The position numbers and the translations under genes are program-made. The notes under the pieces are model-generated. The model did no database searches. It was not told where the DNA came from and saw nothing but the letters and a program-made list of their open reading frames with translations. From contig NZ_CP012332.1 in assembly GCF_001263175.1 (NCBI RefSeq), positions 242,001 to 306,000 of the forward strand: a stretch of DNA of 64,000 bases. Direction: 5' to 3'. Of this stretch, positions 16,470-24,461 are shown piece after piece. Origin of the DNA: Vulgatibacter incomptus (GTDB taxonomy: Bacteria > Myxococcota > Myxococcia > Myxococcales > Vulgatibacteraceae). The first letter of the stretch is position 1, and each line of letters opens with the position of its first letter.

Positions 16470-17795
16470 TTACGCGCCGACGTCGAAGCCCGGCGACCAG
16501 CGGAGCACGGGCTTGCGGGCGGCGCGGGTCTCGTCGAGGCGCTCCACCACCGGCTTCTGCGGCATCGCCTTGATGGCAGCGGGCTCCTCGCGGGCCTGGG
16601 CGGCGATGGCCTTCATCGCGGCGGCGAAGTTCTCCAGCGTCTCCTTGGTCTCGGTCTCGGTGGGCTCGACCATGAGGGCGCCGGGGACGATCAGCGGGAA
16701 GTAGACAGTGGGCGGGTGGTAGCCGTGGTCGATGAGCGCCTTGGCCACGTCCATGGTGGTGACACCAGTCTCCTTGAGCTTCTTGTCCGTGTAGACCACC
16801 TCGTGGAGAGAGCGGCCCTCGTAGGCGACGTCCCACTCGTCCTCGATGAGGGCGCGGATGTACTGGGCATTGAGCACCGCCAGGCGCGACGCCGCGTGGA
16901 GGCCCTCGGGGCCGAGCTCGCGGATGTAGGCGTAGGCGCGCAGGTGCATGCCGAAGTTGCCCCAGAACGTGCGCAGCTTGCCGACGGACATCGGCTGGTC
17001 GAAGTCGAGGCGGTAGGTGTCACCCTCCTTCACCACGATCGGCCTGGGGAGGTAGGGCGCGAGGTGCTCCGCGACCGCCACGGGGCCGGAGCCCGGACCG
17101 CCTCCGCCGTGGGGCGTGGAGAAGGTCTTGTGGAGGTTGTAGTGCATCACGTCGATGCCCATGTCGCCGGGGCGGGCGACACCGAGCAGCGCGTTCATGT
17201 TGGCGCCGTCACCGTAGACCTGGCCCCCCTTCTCGTGGACGATCCGGCAGATCTCCTCCACGTGCTCTTCGAAGATGCCGAGCGTGTTGGGGTTGGTCAT
17301 CATCAGGCAGGCGACGTCTTCGTCCATGGCCGCGGCCACGGTCGCCGGCTCGAGCACGCCCTTCGAATTGCTCTTGAGCTCGACGGCCTGGTAGCCGAGG
17401 AGCGCCGCCGACGCAGGGTTGGTGCCGTGGGCGGAGTCGGGGATCAGCACCTTCTTGCGGGGGGTGCCGTGCTTGTCCATGTGCCAGGCCCGGATCACCA
17501 TCAGGCCGGCGAGCTCGCCCTGCGCGCCAGCGGCGGGCTCGAGGCTGGTGGCGTGGAGGCCGGCGATCTCGGAGAGCGAGCGCTCGAGGCGGTACATCAG
17601 CTCGAGGACGCCCTGGCTCTGCTCGGTGGGCAGCAGCGGATGGGCGCCGGCGAAGCCGGGCAGCCGCGCGGCCCACTCGTTCACCTTGGGGTTGAACTTC
17701 ATGGTGCACGAGCCGAGGGGGAAGAAGCCCGTGTCCACGCTGTAGTTGAGCTGCGACAGGCGCACGAAGTGGCGCACCGCCTGGACCTCGGTCAC
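16470..17795 (-). CDS. gcvPB: Glycine dehydrogenase (decarboxylating) subunit 2, main reading frame
   Basis: This frame encodes 441 residues covering nearly all of GcvPB, the PLP-binding half of the glycine cleavage P-protein. Visible features are GFFPLGSCTMKFNPK, AHGTNPASAALLGY, TNPNTLGIFE, DGANMNALLG and the PLP-lysine motif HYNLHKTFSTPHGGGGPGSGP. With GcvPA it decarboxylates glycine and passes aminomethyl to GcvH. The frame as read would start at the GTG at 17795, but the conserved N-terminus lies upstream in another frame (17792-17986), separated by a one-base deletion in a C run (G run 17832-17837 on the plus strand). The 95-base gap before it contains a hairpin. Confidence 0.88.
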   Translation of the reverse strand: MTEVQAVRHFVRLSQLNYSVDTGFFPLGSCTMKFNPKVNEWAARLPGFAGAHPLLPTEQSQGVLELMYRLERSLSEIAGLHATSLEPAAGAQGELAGLMVIRAWHMDKHGTPRKKVLIPDSAHGTNPASAALLGYQAVELKSNSKGVLEPATVAAAMDEDVACLMMTNPNTLGIFEEHVEEICRIVHEKGGQVYGDGANMNALLGVARPGDMGIDVMHYNLHKTFSTPHGGGGPGSGPVAVAEHLAPYLPRPIVVKEGDTYRLDFDQPMSVGKLRTFWGNFGMHLRAYAYIRELGPEGLHAASRLAVLNAQYIRALIEDEWDVAYEGRSLHEVVYTDKKLKETGVTTMDVAKALIDHGYHPPTVYFPLIVPGALMVEPTETETKETLENFAAAMKAIAAQAREEPAAIKAMPQKPVVERLDETRAARKPVLRWSPGFDVGA

Positions 17796-17986
17796 CGAGG
17801 GGAAGTGCTCGATCTCGCCGCGCAGGAGCTCGGGGGGAGCTCGGTGGCGGGGTCGGACTCGGGGACGCCGGCCTCGGGGAGGGAGACGCCCATGCGGCCC
17901 GGCTCGGACCGCTCGAAGATCAGGGGCTCGTGGTACTGCAGGCCGCGAACGCCAGGGGAGGTCTTGGGGAAGAAGCGATCCGACAC
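17792..17986 (-). pseudogene. gcvPB: Frameshifted N-terminal segment of gcvPB
   Basis: The frame starting at GTG 17986 (weak GAGG site upstream) encodes 64 residues. The first part, including LIFERSEPGRMGVSLPEAGV, is the classic GcvPB N-terminus. After DPATELP the frame leaves the family. Adding one C to the six-C run would give ELPPELLRGEIEHFP and continue into the main frame. The combined locus 16470-17986 is 1517 bases, one short of 506 codons. A sequencing error, a true mutation, or slippage on the C run are all possible. Confidence 0.8.
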
Positions 17987-18046
17987 GGGGAGAAACCTCT
18001 GGAAGCTTTGGGTCGGCGAGCGCCTCGCTCGTCGAAAGATGCGTCT

Positions 18047-18068
18047 CCCGGGCTCCTACGAGCCCGGG
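18047..18068 (-). other. Intercistronic hairpin between gcvPA and gcvPB
   Basis: CCCGGGCT (18047-18054) pairs with AGCCCGGG (18061-18068) around CCTACG, just after the gcvPA stop at 18082. It could partly terminate transcription or protect the upstream mRNA and so set the gcvPA/gcvPB ratio. No T-run is present. Confidence 0.5.
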
Positions 18069-18081
18069 GGGAGGAATCGGT

Positions 18082-19401
18082 TCAGGCGAGCGCTGCGATC
18101 AGCGCGTCGATCCGAGCCTTGTCGTGAAGCTCGGTGACGCAGAGGAGCAGACCGTCGCCCAGCTCGGGGTAGTAGCGGCCGAGGGGCAGGCCTCCGGAGA
18201 GGCCGGCCTTGGTGATCCGCGCGATGGCGTCGCTCGGCGCGCGCACGGCGAACTCGTTGAACACCGGGCCCGAGAAGAGCGGCTTCAGGCCGGCGGCGGC
18301 GAGCTGCTCCCGGGCGTAGCGCGCCCGGCGGTAGTTGAGGAGCGCGAGGGCCTTCAGGCCGTGCCGTCCCAGCATCGAGAGGTGGATGGTGGCGGCGGTC
18401 GCGTTGAGGCCGTGGTTCGTGCAGATGTTGGACGTGGCCTTCTCCCGGCGGATGTGCTGCTCGCGGGTGGAGAGGGTGAGCACGAAGCCGCGCTTGCCCG
18501 TCTTGTCCACCGTGGCGCCGGCCACGCGGCCCGGGAACTGGCGCAGGAACTTCTCGCGGGTGGCGAAGAAGCCGAGGCCGGGGCCGCCGAAGTTGAGGCC
18601 GTTTCCGAAGGACTGCATCTCGCCAACGGCGACGTCGATGCCCTGGGCGCCAGGCGACTGGAGCAGGCCGAAGGCGAGGGCCTCGGTGGTGCACGAGATC
18701 GCGATGGCGCCCTTGGCCTGGGCGAGCTTCGCGATGGCGCCGAGATCCTCGACCACGCCGAAGAAGTTTGGGTAGCCGACGAGGACACCGGCGGTGTTCT
18801 CGTCGATCGCCGCCTCGAGGGCGGCCATGTCCGTGCGGCCGTCGGCGCCGAAGGGCACCTCCACCACGTCGAAGCCCTCGGTGTGGTAGGTGCGGACGAC
18901 GTCGCGGTACTCGGGGTGGAGCGCCTTCGACACCACCACCTTGGTCCGCTTGCCGCCGGAGATGCGCACGGCCATCAGCGCCGCCTCGGCGGCCGCCGAC
19001 GCGCCGTCGTACATCGAGGCGTTTGCGATCTCGAGGCCGGTCAGCAGCGTGACAAAGGTCTGGAACTCGAAGGTGATCTGCAGCGTGCCCTGGGCGATCT
19101 CTGGCTGGTACGGCGTGTAGGCCGTGTAGAGCTCGCCGCGCAGGAGCAGCTGGTCCACAGACGGGGGCACGTGGTGCGGATTCGCGCCGGCGCCGAGGAA
19201 GGGCGCTCCCTTGGGCTGCTTGGAGGCGAGCGCCTCCAGGTGATCCATCAGAGCCCGCTCGTCGAGGCTGGGCTCGACGGCCAGGGCGCGGTTCAGCCGG
19301 AGGCTCGCCGGGACGGTGGAGAAGAGCTCGTCGAGGCTCTTCACCCCGATCTTCTGCAGCATCTCCTGGATGTCGGACTCGGTGTGGGGAAGGTAACGCA
19401 T
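18082..19401 (-). CDS. gcvPA: Glycine dehydrogenase (decarboxylating) subunit 1
   Basis: This is the 439-residue N-terminal-half subunit of the split P-protein. The start [15 protein letters not shown] at the ATG 19401 is the classic GcvPA beginning. Further motifs are [82 protein letters not shown] and [19 protein letters not shown]. It forms the decarboxylase with GcvPB. An in-frame ATG further upstream (19473) is not supported. It follows gcvH with an 88-base gap holding a hairpin. Confidence 0.95.
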   Translation of the reverse strand: MRYLPHTESDIQEMLQKIGVKSLDELFSTVPASLRLNRALAVEPSLDERALMDHLEALASKQPKGAPFLGAGANPHHVPPSVDQLLLRGELYTAYTPYQPEIAQGTLQITFEFQTFVTLLTGLEIANASMYDGASAAAEAALMAVRISGGKRTKVVVSKALHPEYRDVVRTYHTEGFDVVEVPFGADGRTDMAALEAAIDENTAGVLVGYPNFFGVVEDLGAIAKLAQAKGAIAISCTTEALAFGLLQSPGAQGIDVAVGEMQSFGNGLNFGGPGLGFFATREKFLRQFPGRVAGATVDKTGKRGFVLTLSTREQHIRREKATSNICTNHGLNATAATIHLSMLGRHGLKALALLNYRRARYAREQLAAAGLKPLFSGPVFNEFAVRAPSDAIARITKAGLSGGLPLGRYYPELGDGLLLCVTELHDKARIDALIAALA

Positions 19402-19448
19402 GGACCTGCTCTGGAGTGCTTCTGCGTGAATCGCGCGCCGGTTTCGAC

Positions 19449-19471
19449 GCCGGCCCTCAATTCGGGCCGGC
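19449..19471 (-). other. Intercistronic hairpin between gcvH and gcvPA
   Basis: GCCGGCCC (19449-19456) pairs with GGGCCGGC (19464-19471) around a 7-base loop, between the gcvH stop (19490) and the gcvPA start (19401). Like the hairpin after gcvPA, it may adjust expression of successive genes in the operon. Confidence 0.5.
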
Positions 19472-19489
19472 ATCGGACTTCTAATCGTC

Positions 19490-19885
19490 TCAGCCCTGCT
19501 TCGCGACGAACTCGCCGTAGGCGGCGGCGTCCATCAGCTTGTCGAACGCGGACGGATCGGCCGGCTCGACCTTGATCATCCAACCCGCGTCGTAGGGGTC
19601 GTCATTCACCTTCTCGGGCGAATCGACGAGGGGATCGTTGCGCTCCACCACCGTGCCGGTGACGGGGGCGATGAGCTCGCTCACGGCCTTGGTCGACTCG
19701 ACCACGCCGAAGGACTCTCCCGCGGTCACGGTCTTGCCCGGCTCGGGGAGCTCGACGTAGACCACGTCGCCGAGCTGGCTCTGGGCGAAGGCGGTGATGC
19801 CGACGACGACGGCGTTGCCGTCCTTGCGGGCCCACTCGTGGTCCTGGGTGTAGCGCAGGTCTGCGGGGAAGGTGAGGTCGGACAC
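19490..19885 (-). CDS. gcvH: Glycine cleavage system H protein
   Basis: This 131-residue lipoyl carrier has the typical start [11 protein letters not shown], the core [22 protein letters not shown] and the lipoylation site ESTKAVSEL (Lys66). The C-terminal [28 protein letters not shown] is standard. It carries the aminomethyl group from the P-protein to GcvT and electrons to lipoamide dehydrogenase (not in this window). AAAGGAG precedes the ATG at 19885. It is the second gene of the operon after gcvT. Confidence 0.97.
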   Translation of the reverse strand: MSDLTFPADLRYTQDHEWARKDGNAVVVGITAFAQSQLGDVVYVELPEPGKTVTAGESFGVVESTKAVSELIAPVTGTVVERNDPLVDSPEKVNDDPYDAGWMIKVEPADPSAFDKLMDAAAYGEFVAKQG

Positions 19886-19902
19886 GGCAGGCTCCTTTTC
19901 AA

Positions 19903-19936
19903 GGTTCAGACGTCGAAGAGGTTCAAACGTCGAAGA
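19903..19936. repeat. Two tandem 17-bp copies between gcvT and gcvH
   Basis: GGTTCAGACGTCGAAGA (19903-19919) is followed at once by GGTTCAAACGTCGAAGA (19920-19936), with one mismatch. The copies fill most of the 51-base gap between gcvT and gcvH and end at the gcvT stop codon. It looks like a small local duplication, with no obvious function. Confidence 0.6.
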
Positions 19937-21028
19937 TCAGGCGGGACGCTTGTAGAACGGGGTCTTGACCACGCGGGCGGCGACGGGCTTGCCGCGGATC
20001 TCCACCTCGAAGGTGGAGCCCTCCGACGCGAGCTCCGGCGGCACGTAGCCGATCCCGATGGGCTTCTGGAGAGTGGGGCTCATGGTCCCGCTCGTCACCA
20101 CTCCGACCGGCTGGCCGTTCGACAGGATCGGGTAGCCGTGGCGGGGGATGCCGCGCTCGGTGAGCTCGAAGCCGATGAGCTTGCGCTTCACGCCGTCCGC
20201 CTTCTGGCGGACGAGGGCTTCCTTGCCGATGAAGCCCGGCTTGTCGAGCTTCACGATCCAGCCCAGGGAGGCCTCGAGCGGGGTGTGCTCGTCGTCGATG
20301 TCGTTGCCGTAGAGGGCGAGCTTCGACTCGGTGCGCAGGGAGTCCCGGGCGCCGAGGCCGGCCGGCATGAGCCCCTCGTCCTTGCCTGCGGCGAGGATCG
20401 CCTCCCAGAGGTCAGTCGCGTCGCCGGGGCGGCAGAAGATCTCGAAGCCGTCCTCGCCGGTGTAGCCGGTGCGGGCGGCGATCACGGGCTTGCCGTCGAC
20501 CTCGATCTCCGCGAAGCGGAAGAAGGCGATCGCCTGGAGGTCGGCGGAGGTGAGCTTCTGCAGGATGCCGATCGCCTTCGGGCCCTGAAGGGCCAGCTGC
20601 GCGAAGTCGGCGCCGGCGTCCCGGACCACCGGGCCCGCCTTGGCGTGGGACTTCATCCACTCGAAGTCCTTCTCCGCGTTCGAGGCGTTCGTGCAGACGA
20701 GGATCTTCGTGGGCGAGAAGCGGTAGCAGATGACGTCGTCGACGAAGCCGCCGCGCTCGTTCAGGAGGCCGGCGTAGAGGGCCTGGCCGTCGCCGATGCT
20801 GCGCAGATCGTTGGTGACGAGCTCGTTGCAGGCCTCGAGGGCGCCTTCGCCTTCGAAGAAGACCTCGCCCATGTGCGAGACGTCGAAGAGGCCGGCGGCC
20901 TCGCGCACGGCGCGGTGCTCGTCGATCACGCCCTTGTACTGGACGGGGAGCTCCCAGCCGGCGAACTCGACCAGCTTGCCGCCGTGCCGCACGTGGGCGT
21001 CGTAGAGGGGAGTGCGACGGGGAGCCAT
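19937..21028 (-). CDS. gcvT: Aminomethyltransferase (glycine cleavage T protein)
   Basis: This 363-residue folate-dependent enzyme transfers the methylene group from aminomethyl-GcvH to tetrahydrofolate and releases ammonia. Motifs are RTPLYDAHVRHGGKLVEFAGWELPVQY, GLFDVSHMGEV, LALQGPKA, ARTGYTGEDGFEIF, GLGARDSLRTE and GVVTSGTMSPTLQKPIGIGYV. The ATG at 21028 has a good GGAGG site and follows a clear promoter. It is the first gene of gcvT-gcvH-gcvPA-gcvPB. The product 5,10-methylene-THF is used by FolD, encoded nearby at 23356-24219. Confidence 0.96.
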   Translation of the reverse strand: MAPRRTPLYDAHVRHGGKLVEFAGWELPVQYKGVIDEHRAVREAAGLFDVSHMGEVFFEGEGALEACNELVTNDLRSIGDGQALYAGLLNERGGFVDDVICYRFSPTKILVCTNASNAEKDFEWMKSHAKAGPVVRDAGADFAQLALQGPKAIGILQKLTSADLQAIAFFRFAEIEVDGKPVIAARTGYTGEDGFEIFCRPGDATDLWEAILAAGKDEGLMPAGLGARDSLRTESKLALYGNDIDDEHTPLEASLGWIVKLDKPGFIGKEALVRQKADGVKRKLIGFELTERGIPRHGYPILSNGQPVGVVTSGTMSPTLQKPIGIGYVPPELASEGSTFEVEIRGKPVAARVVKTPFYKRPA

Positions 21029-21059
21029 GTCAATCCTCCAGGGGGCCGATTCGCGGCGC

Positions 21060-21087
21060 ATACTAGCGGCAGTCCCGGCCGGGTCAA
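21060..21087 (-). promoter_or_regulatory. Sigma-70-like promoter of the gcv operon
   Basis: On the minus strand TTGACC (-35, 21087-21082) and TAGTAT (-10, 21065-21060) are 16 bases apart. The -10 ends about 31 bases before the gcvT ATG. This leaves a leader of only about 25 bases, too short for a glycine riboswitch. Regulation is therefore more likely to be at initiation. Confidence 0.65.
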
Positions 21088-21132
21088 GCCGCTCCGCCAC
21101 CCGCCCTTCCCGCCGGCCCCGGAGATCCGCCA

Positions 21133-21286
21133 ACCTTTCAATTGCCGGCCGCAAACCTTTCAATTATCGGCCTTGAACCTTTCAATCGCCGGACATCAAC
21201 CTTTCATTCGCCGGACATCTACCTTTCAATCGCCGGACATCTACCTTTCAATTGCCGGCCGCCAACCTTTCATCTACCGTCGATCC
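21133..21286. repeat. Array of 22-bp tandem direct repeats
   Basis: Seven units start at 21133, 21155, 21177, 21199, 21221, 21243 and 21265, exactly 22 bases apart. Each begins ACCTTTCA. Six continue as AT-GCCGG-type sequence ending in variants of ACATCT or CCGCAA, and the seventh is degenerate. There are no variable spacers, so it is not CRISPR. The 22-base period is close to two helical turns, so all units would present the same DNA face. The array fills the space between the gcv promoter and the ATPase gene at 21305. Confidence 0.9.
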
Positions 21287-21304
21287 TGAGCGAGGTTCGA
21301 TCGG

Positions 21305-22552
21305 ATGGAAGCCGAATCCCTGGTCCCACGCTTTGCCGGGCCGCGGCTCGTCGAGGCGCTCGGCGATTCTCCCGTGGTCCTGGTCCATGGGCCGCGCCAA
21401 TGCGGAAAGACGACCCTGTCGAAAACGGTCGGGGAACCGCGGGGGTACGGCTATCTGTCGTTCGACGACGATCGCTTGCGCGCCAGCGCGGAGGCCGATC
21501 CCGTCTCCTTCGTGGCCGACCTGCCGGAGCGAGTGATCCTCGACGAGGTCCAGCGCGTCCCCGGTCTCTTCACCAGTCTCAAGGCGGAGGTCGATCGCCG
21601 GCGCGTCCCTGGTCGCTTCCTGATCACGGGCTCCGCGAACGTGCTGCTCGTTCCTCGGCTCGCGGATTCCCTCGCCGGCCGCTTGGAGATCCTGCGGCTC
21701 CACCCCCTCTCGCAGAGTGAGATCGGAGGAGCGCGCTCGGATTTTCTCGACCAGCTCTTCGCTGGATCGTTCGCGAGGAACCGGCCCTTCGACCGGATGG
21801 GGATTGGCCTGGCAGAGCGAGTGGCAGGCGGAGGTTATCCATCTGCGCTCGCTCGACGATCGCCCGGCCGCCGTGCGACCTGGTACCGGGACTACCTCGA
21901 GGCCGTGGTCCAGCGGGATGTCCGCGACCTCGCCCGAATCGGTTCCCTCGACGCGCTTCCGCGCCTGCTCGCGGTAGCCGCTTCGCAGACCGCACGCCTG
22001 TTCAACATCACCGAGCTCGCCGGAAGCTTCGAGCTCAGTCGGCCGACGATCCGTGATTACATCACCCTCCTCGAGCGGGTATTTCTCCTCGAGCACCTCC
22101 CGGCCTGGCATGGGAACCGCCTCGCCAGGCTGGTGAAGACGCCCAAGCTCCACATCGGGGACACGGGCCTGGCCAGCGCGCTGTTGGGCCTCGATGCGCA
22201 GGCGCTCTACGAAGATCGCGAAACGTACGGACAGCTCGTAGAGACGTTCGCGTACCAGGAGCTCCGGAGGGAAGCCAGCTTCCGCGACGACGACATCCGG
22301 TTCTTCCACTACCGCGACCACAACCAGATGGAAGTGGACGTCGTCCTCGAGCGCGCCGGGAAGGTCGCGGGGGTCGAGGTAAAGAGCGCTTCCGTCGTCT
22401 CGGCGGCCGATTTCCGCGGTCTCAAGCGCCTCGCCGAAGCGGCCGGAAAACGATTCGTCGCCGGCGTCGTGCTCTACGACGGCGACCACGTCCTCCCCTT
22501 CGGCGAGCGTCTTTACGCGGTGCCGATCACGGCTCTATGGCGTACCTCGTAA
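21305..22552 (+). CDS. AAA-type ATPase with DUF4143 domain
   Basis: The protein has 415 residues. The N-terminal AAA_14 domain shows Walker A GPRQCGKTT (about residues 30-38), Walker B VILDEVQ, and sensor-like FLITGSANVLL. The C-terminal DUF4143 part has the winged-helix-like SFELSRPTIRDYITLLERVFLLEHLPAW, KLHIGDTGLASALLG, YQELRR and FHYRDHNQMEVDVVLE, which reads as a PD-(D/E)XK-like nuclease core. These proteins are widespread, often mobile, and of unclear function, perhaps in defence or toxin-like systems. It directly follows the 22-bp repeat array. No clear ribosome site is visible. Confidence 0.88.
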   Translation: MEAESLVPRFAGPRLVEALGDSPVVLVHGPRQCGKTTLSKTVGEPRGYGYLSFDDDRLRASAEADPVSFVADLPERVILDEVQRVPGLFTSLKAEVDRRRVPGRFLITGSANVLLVPRLADSLAGRLEILRLHPLSQSEIGGARSDFLDQLFAGSFARNRPFDRMGIGLAERVAGGGYPSALARRSPGRRATWYRDYLEAVVQRDVRDLARIGSLDALPRLLAVAASQTARLFNITELAGSFELSRPTIRDYITLLERVFLLEHLPAWHGNRLARLVKTPKLHIGDTGLASALLGLDAQALYEDRETYGQLVETFAYQELRREASFRDDDIRFFHYRDHNQMEVDVVLERAGKVAGVEVKSASVVSAADFRGLKRLAEAAGKRFVAGVVLYDGDHVLPFGERLYAVPITALWRTS

Positions 22553-22574
22553 TTCCCTGGGCCGCATGAGACCT

Positions 22575-23231
22575 TCATGGGACGGGGTAGCGGATCTCTG
22601 GCGCATCTAGGTCAACAATCCAGACACACGCATCGATGGTCGGAGATCTTCCGAAGAGGCCAACGGCCTTTGGGCCAGTGCATCCCTTTTGCGGGCAGGC
22701 ACAGCGGGTCGCAGGCGGACAGTCCGTATCGGAACCGCATGTCCTCATACAGGCGAATCCCTCTCGCCAAAGGTCTGCGCAAGCGTTCGGTGGCTTGCAG
22801 ACGCGCCCGCATTCCTCGGCAGTGCCGAACGTCCCGAAGGTGAGCGGGATTTTCGTCGACAGAAGTTCGACGAACATCGAATCATCGAAAAAGTATCCTG
22901 GCAGGCGGCTTCCGTGCGACGCCGCCCAGTCGATCGCCAGATCGCATCGGTGCAAGTCGTCGCAGCAGACATTTCCCACGACCCGCGTCGGCGGCCCATC
23001 GGCTCGGCCGTCTACCGGAGACGAGGGATCGGCGGCGTAGAAGCCCTGTCGCCAGGGGCCCTGGCACCGAGGTGCGTCCGTCTCGATCGGGAGGCCGACC
23101 ATTTCGATCTGCACGAGCCCGCGGTCGTGGAGCAAGGGGATGGCATCCACGGCGCTGGTCGGTCCCATGTAGGCAAGAAGGGCCCACTGAGCGGCACAGA
23201 GCACGAACGCAGCCAACCGGAACGTCCGCAT
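22575..23231 (-). CDS. Cysteine-rich secreted protein of unknown function
   Basis: This 218-residue protein has a signal peptide (MRTFRLAAFVLCAAQWALLAYMG). The mature part holds about 14 cysteines, including VCCDDLHRC, EECGRVCKPPNAC and the dense C-terminal group CMRTCGSDTDCPPATRCACPQKGC. These spacings suggest several disulfides and an extracellular, EGF- or Dickkopf-like small-domain arrangement, as seen in myxobacterial exported proteins. A good GGGAGGTAGGGG site precedes the ATG at 23231. The gene is visibly less GC-rich than its neighbours and converges on the ATPase gene. Confidence 0.7.
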   Translation of the reverse strand: MRTFRLAAFVLCAAQWALLAYMGPTSAVDAIPLLHDRGLVQIEMVGLPIETDAPRCQGPWRQGFYAADPSSPVDGRADGPPTRVVGNVCCDDLHRCDLAIDWAASHGSRLPGYFFDDSMFVELLSTKIPLTFGTFGTAEECGRVCKPPNACADLWREGFACMRTCGSDTDCPPATRCACPQKGCTGPKAVGLFGRSPTIDACVWIVDLDAPEIRYPVP

Positions 23232-23303
23232 CCCCTACCTCCCTGCCGACGGTTTCGAGACCAGCGTAACCGATCGAACCGTGGAGTTCGGGCAAGGAGG
23301 CGA

Positions 23304-23325
23304 GCCCCCGCGTCGTCGCGGGGGC
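23304..23325 (-). terminator. GC-rich hairpin after folD
   Basis: GCCCCCGCG (23304-23312) pairs with CGCGGGGGC (23317-23325) around TCGT, 31 bases beyond the folD stop. It is a likely transcript end for folD, though a T-run is missing. Confidence 0.5.
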
Positions 23326-23355
23326 GGCACGCAGGGCGAGGCTTGGTGCCGGGCC

Positions 23356-24219
23356 CTACTTCGCGGCGATGCGGGCGTTGGCGGCGTCGACCGTGTTGGA
23401 GAGGAGCATCGCGATGGTCATCGGGCCCACGCCGCCGGGGACCGGGGTGATGGCCGCGGCGCGCTGGGCGGCGGCAGCGAACTCCACGTCGCCCACGAGC
23501 TTGCCGCTCTCGAGGCGGTTCATGCCCACGTCGATCACGTAGGCGCCCTCGCGGATCCAGGCGCCGCGGACGAGCTCGGGCCTGCCGATGGCGGCGACGA
23601 CGATGTCGGCGCGGGCGACCTCTTCGGCCAGGTCGCGGGTCCTCGAGTGGCAGACGGTGACGGTGGCGTTGGCCTCCAGCAGGAGGAGCGCCATGGGCTT
23701 GCCCACGATGTTGGAGCGGCCGATGACGACGGCGCGCTTGCCGGCGGGGTCGCAGCCGGCCTCCCGGAGGAGGCGCATGATCCCGAAGGGCGTGCAGGCG
23801 CGGACGCCGTCCTTTCGGCCGGAGAGGAGCTTGCCCGCGTTGATGAGGTGGAAGCCGTCGACGTCCTTCGCCGGCGCGATCGCGTCGAGCACGGTCTGCT
23901 CGTCCACCTGCTTCGGCAGCGGCAGCTGCACGAGGATGCCGTCGATCTTCGGGTCGGCGTTGAGGCGCTCCACGGCGGCGAGGACCTCCGAGGTGGAGGC
24001 GTCCTCGGGGAGGTGGTGCTCCTCGGAGACCATCCCCGTCTCGCCGGAGGCCTTGATCTTGCCGCGGACGTAGACCTCGGAGGCGGGGTCGTGCCCGACC
24101 CGGACCACGGCGAGGCCCGGCGCCCTGCCGTGCGCGGCCTGGAAGGCGCGGACCTTCTCGGCGACCTCGCCCCGGACCTTCGCGGCGATCGCCTTCCCGT
24201 CGATGAGCTCTGCTGCCAT
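23356..24219 (-). CDS. folD: Bifunctional methylene-THF dehydrogenase / methenyl-THF cyclohydrolase
   Basis: This 287-residue cytosolic enzyme interconverts 5,10-methylene-THF, methenyl-THF and 10-formyl-THF. Motifs are [17 protein letters not shown] (catalytic Tyr and Lys), [59 protein letters not shown] and [15 protein letters not shown]. The ATG at 24219 has AGGAGAT upstream. In-frame upstream codons to 24285 are rejected. It lies about 2.3 kb from the gcv operon on the same strand and uses its one-carbon product. Confidence 0.97.
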   Translation of the reverse strand: MAAELIDGKAIAAKVRGEVAEKVRAFQAAHGRAPGLAVVRVGHDPASEVYVRGKIKASGETGMVSEEHHLPEDASTSEVLAAVERLNADPKIDGILVQLPLPKQVDEQTVLDAIAPAKDVDGFHLINAGKLLSGRKDGVRACTPFGIMRLLREAGCDPAGKRAVVIGRSNIVGKPMALLLLEANATVTVCHSRTRDLAEEVARADIVVAAIGRPELVRGAWIREGAYVIDVGMNRLESGKLVGDVEFAAAAQRAAAITPVPGGVGPMTIAMLLSNTVDAANARIAAK

Positions 24220-24461
24220 TTCGATCTCCTGTGGCCGTCGGCGGCTCGCGTCGGCGCCGACGGGCTGCGAGCGGGCTTCTAACACGTGGCCGCGCCCTCA
24301 CCCAGGGCCTGTTCGAGCCGTCGCCGCTTCGCTGCGAATCGGCCTCCCGCGCGGGTCCATCCGGCAGCGAACTGCAACACCCGGCAGATCTTTGCAGCTG
24401 CACGAAGGGGCGTTCTATTGTCTCCAGGCGTCGGAGATGGAGCGGGTGCCGGGGAGCCTAG
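24220..24461. other. Divergent intergenic region folD / GT-C gene
   Basis: This 242-base non-coding gap separates two divergent starts. I see no convincing -35/-10 pair, only a weak TTTGCA and TATTGT 19 bases apart (about 24393-24423) reading toward the GT-C gene. No repeat or RNA gene is visible. Confidence 0.4.

Noticed and set aside
17746-19575. A 609-codon open frame on the plus strand
   Set aside because: It is antisense to gcvPA and the end of gcvPB, with repetitive acidic/basic translation and no family signature.
21029-21087. Glycine riboswitch upstream of gcvT
   Set aside because: The promoter is only about 31 bases from the gcvT start, leaving no room for the aptamer, and its conserved core is not seen.
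21133-21286. CRISPR array
   Set aside because: Units are directly adjacent at 22 bases without unique spacers, and no cas genes are present.
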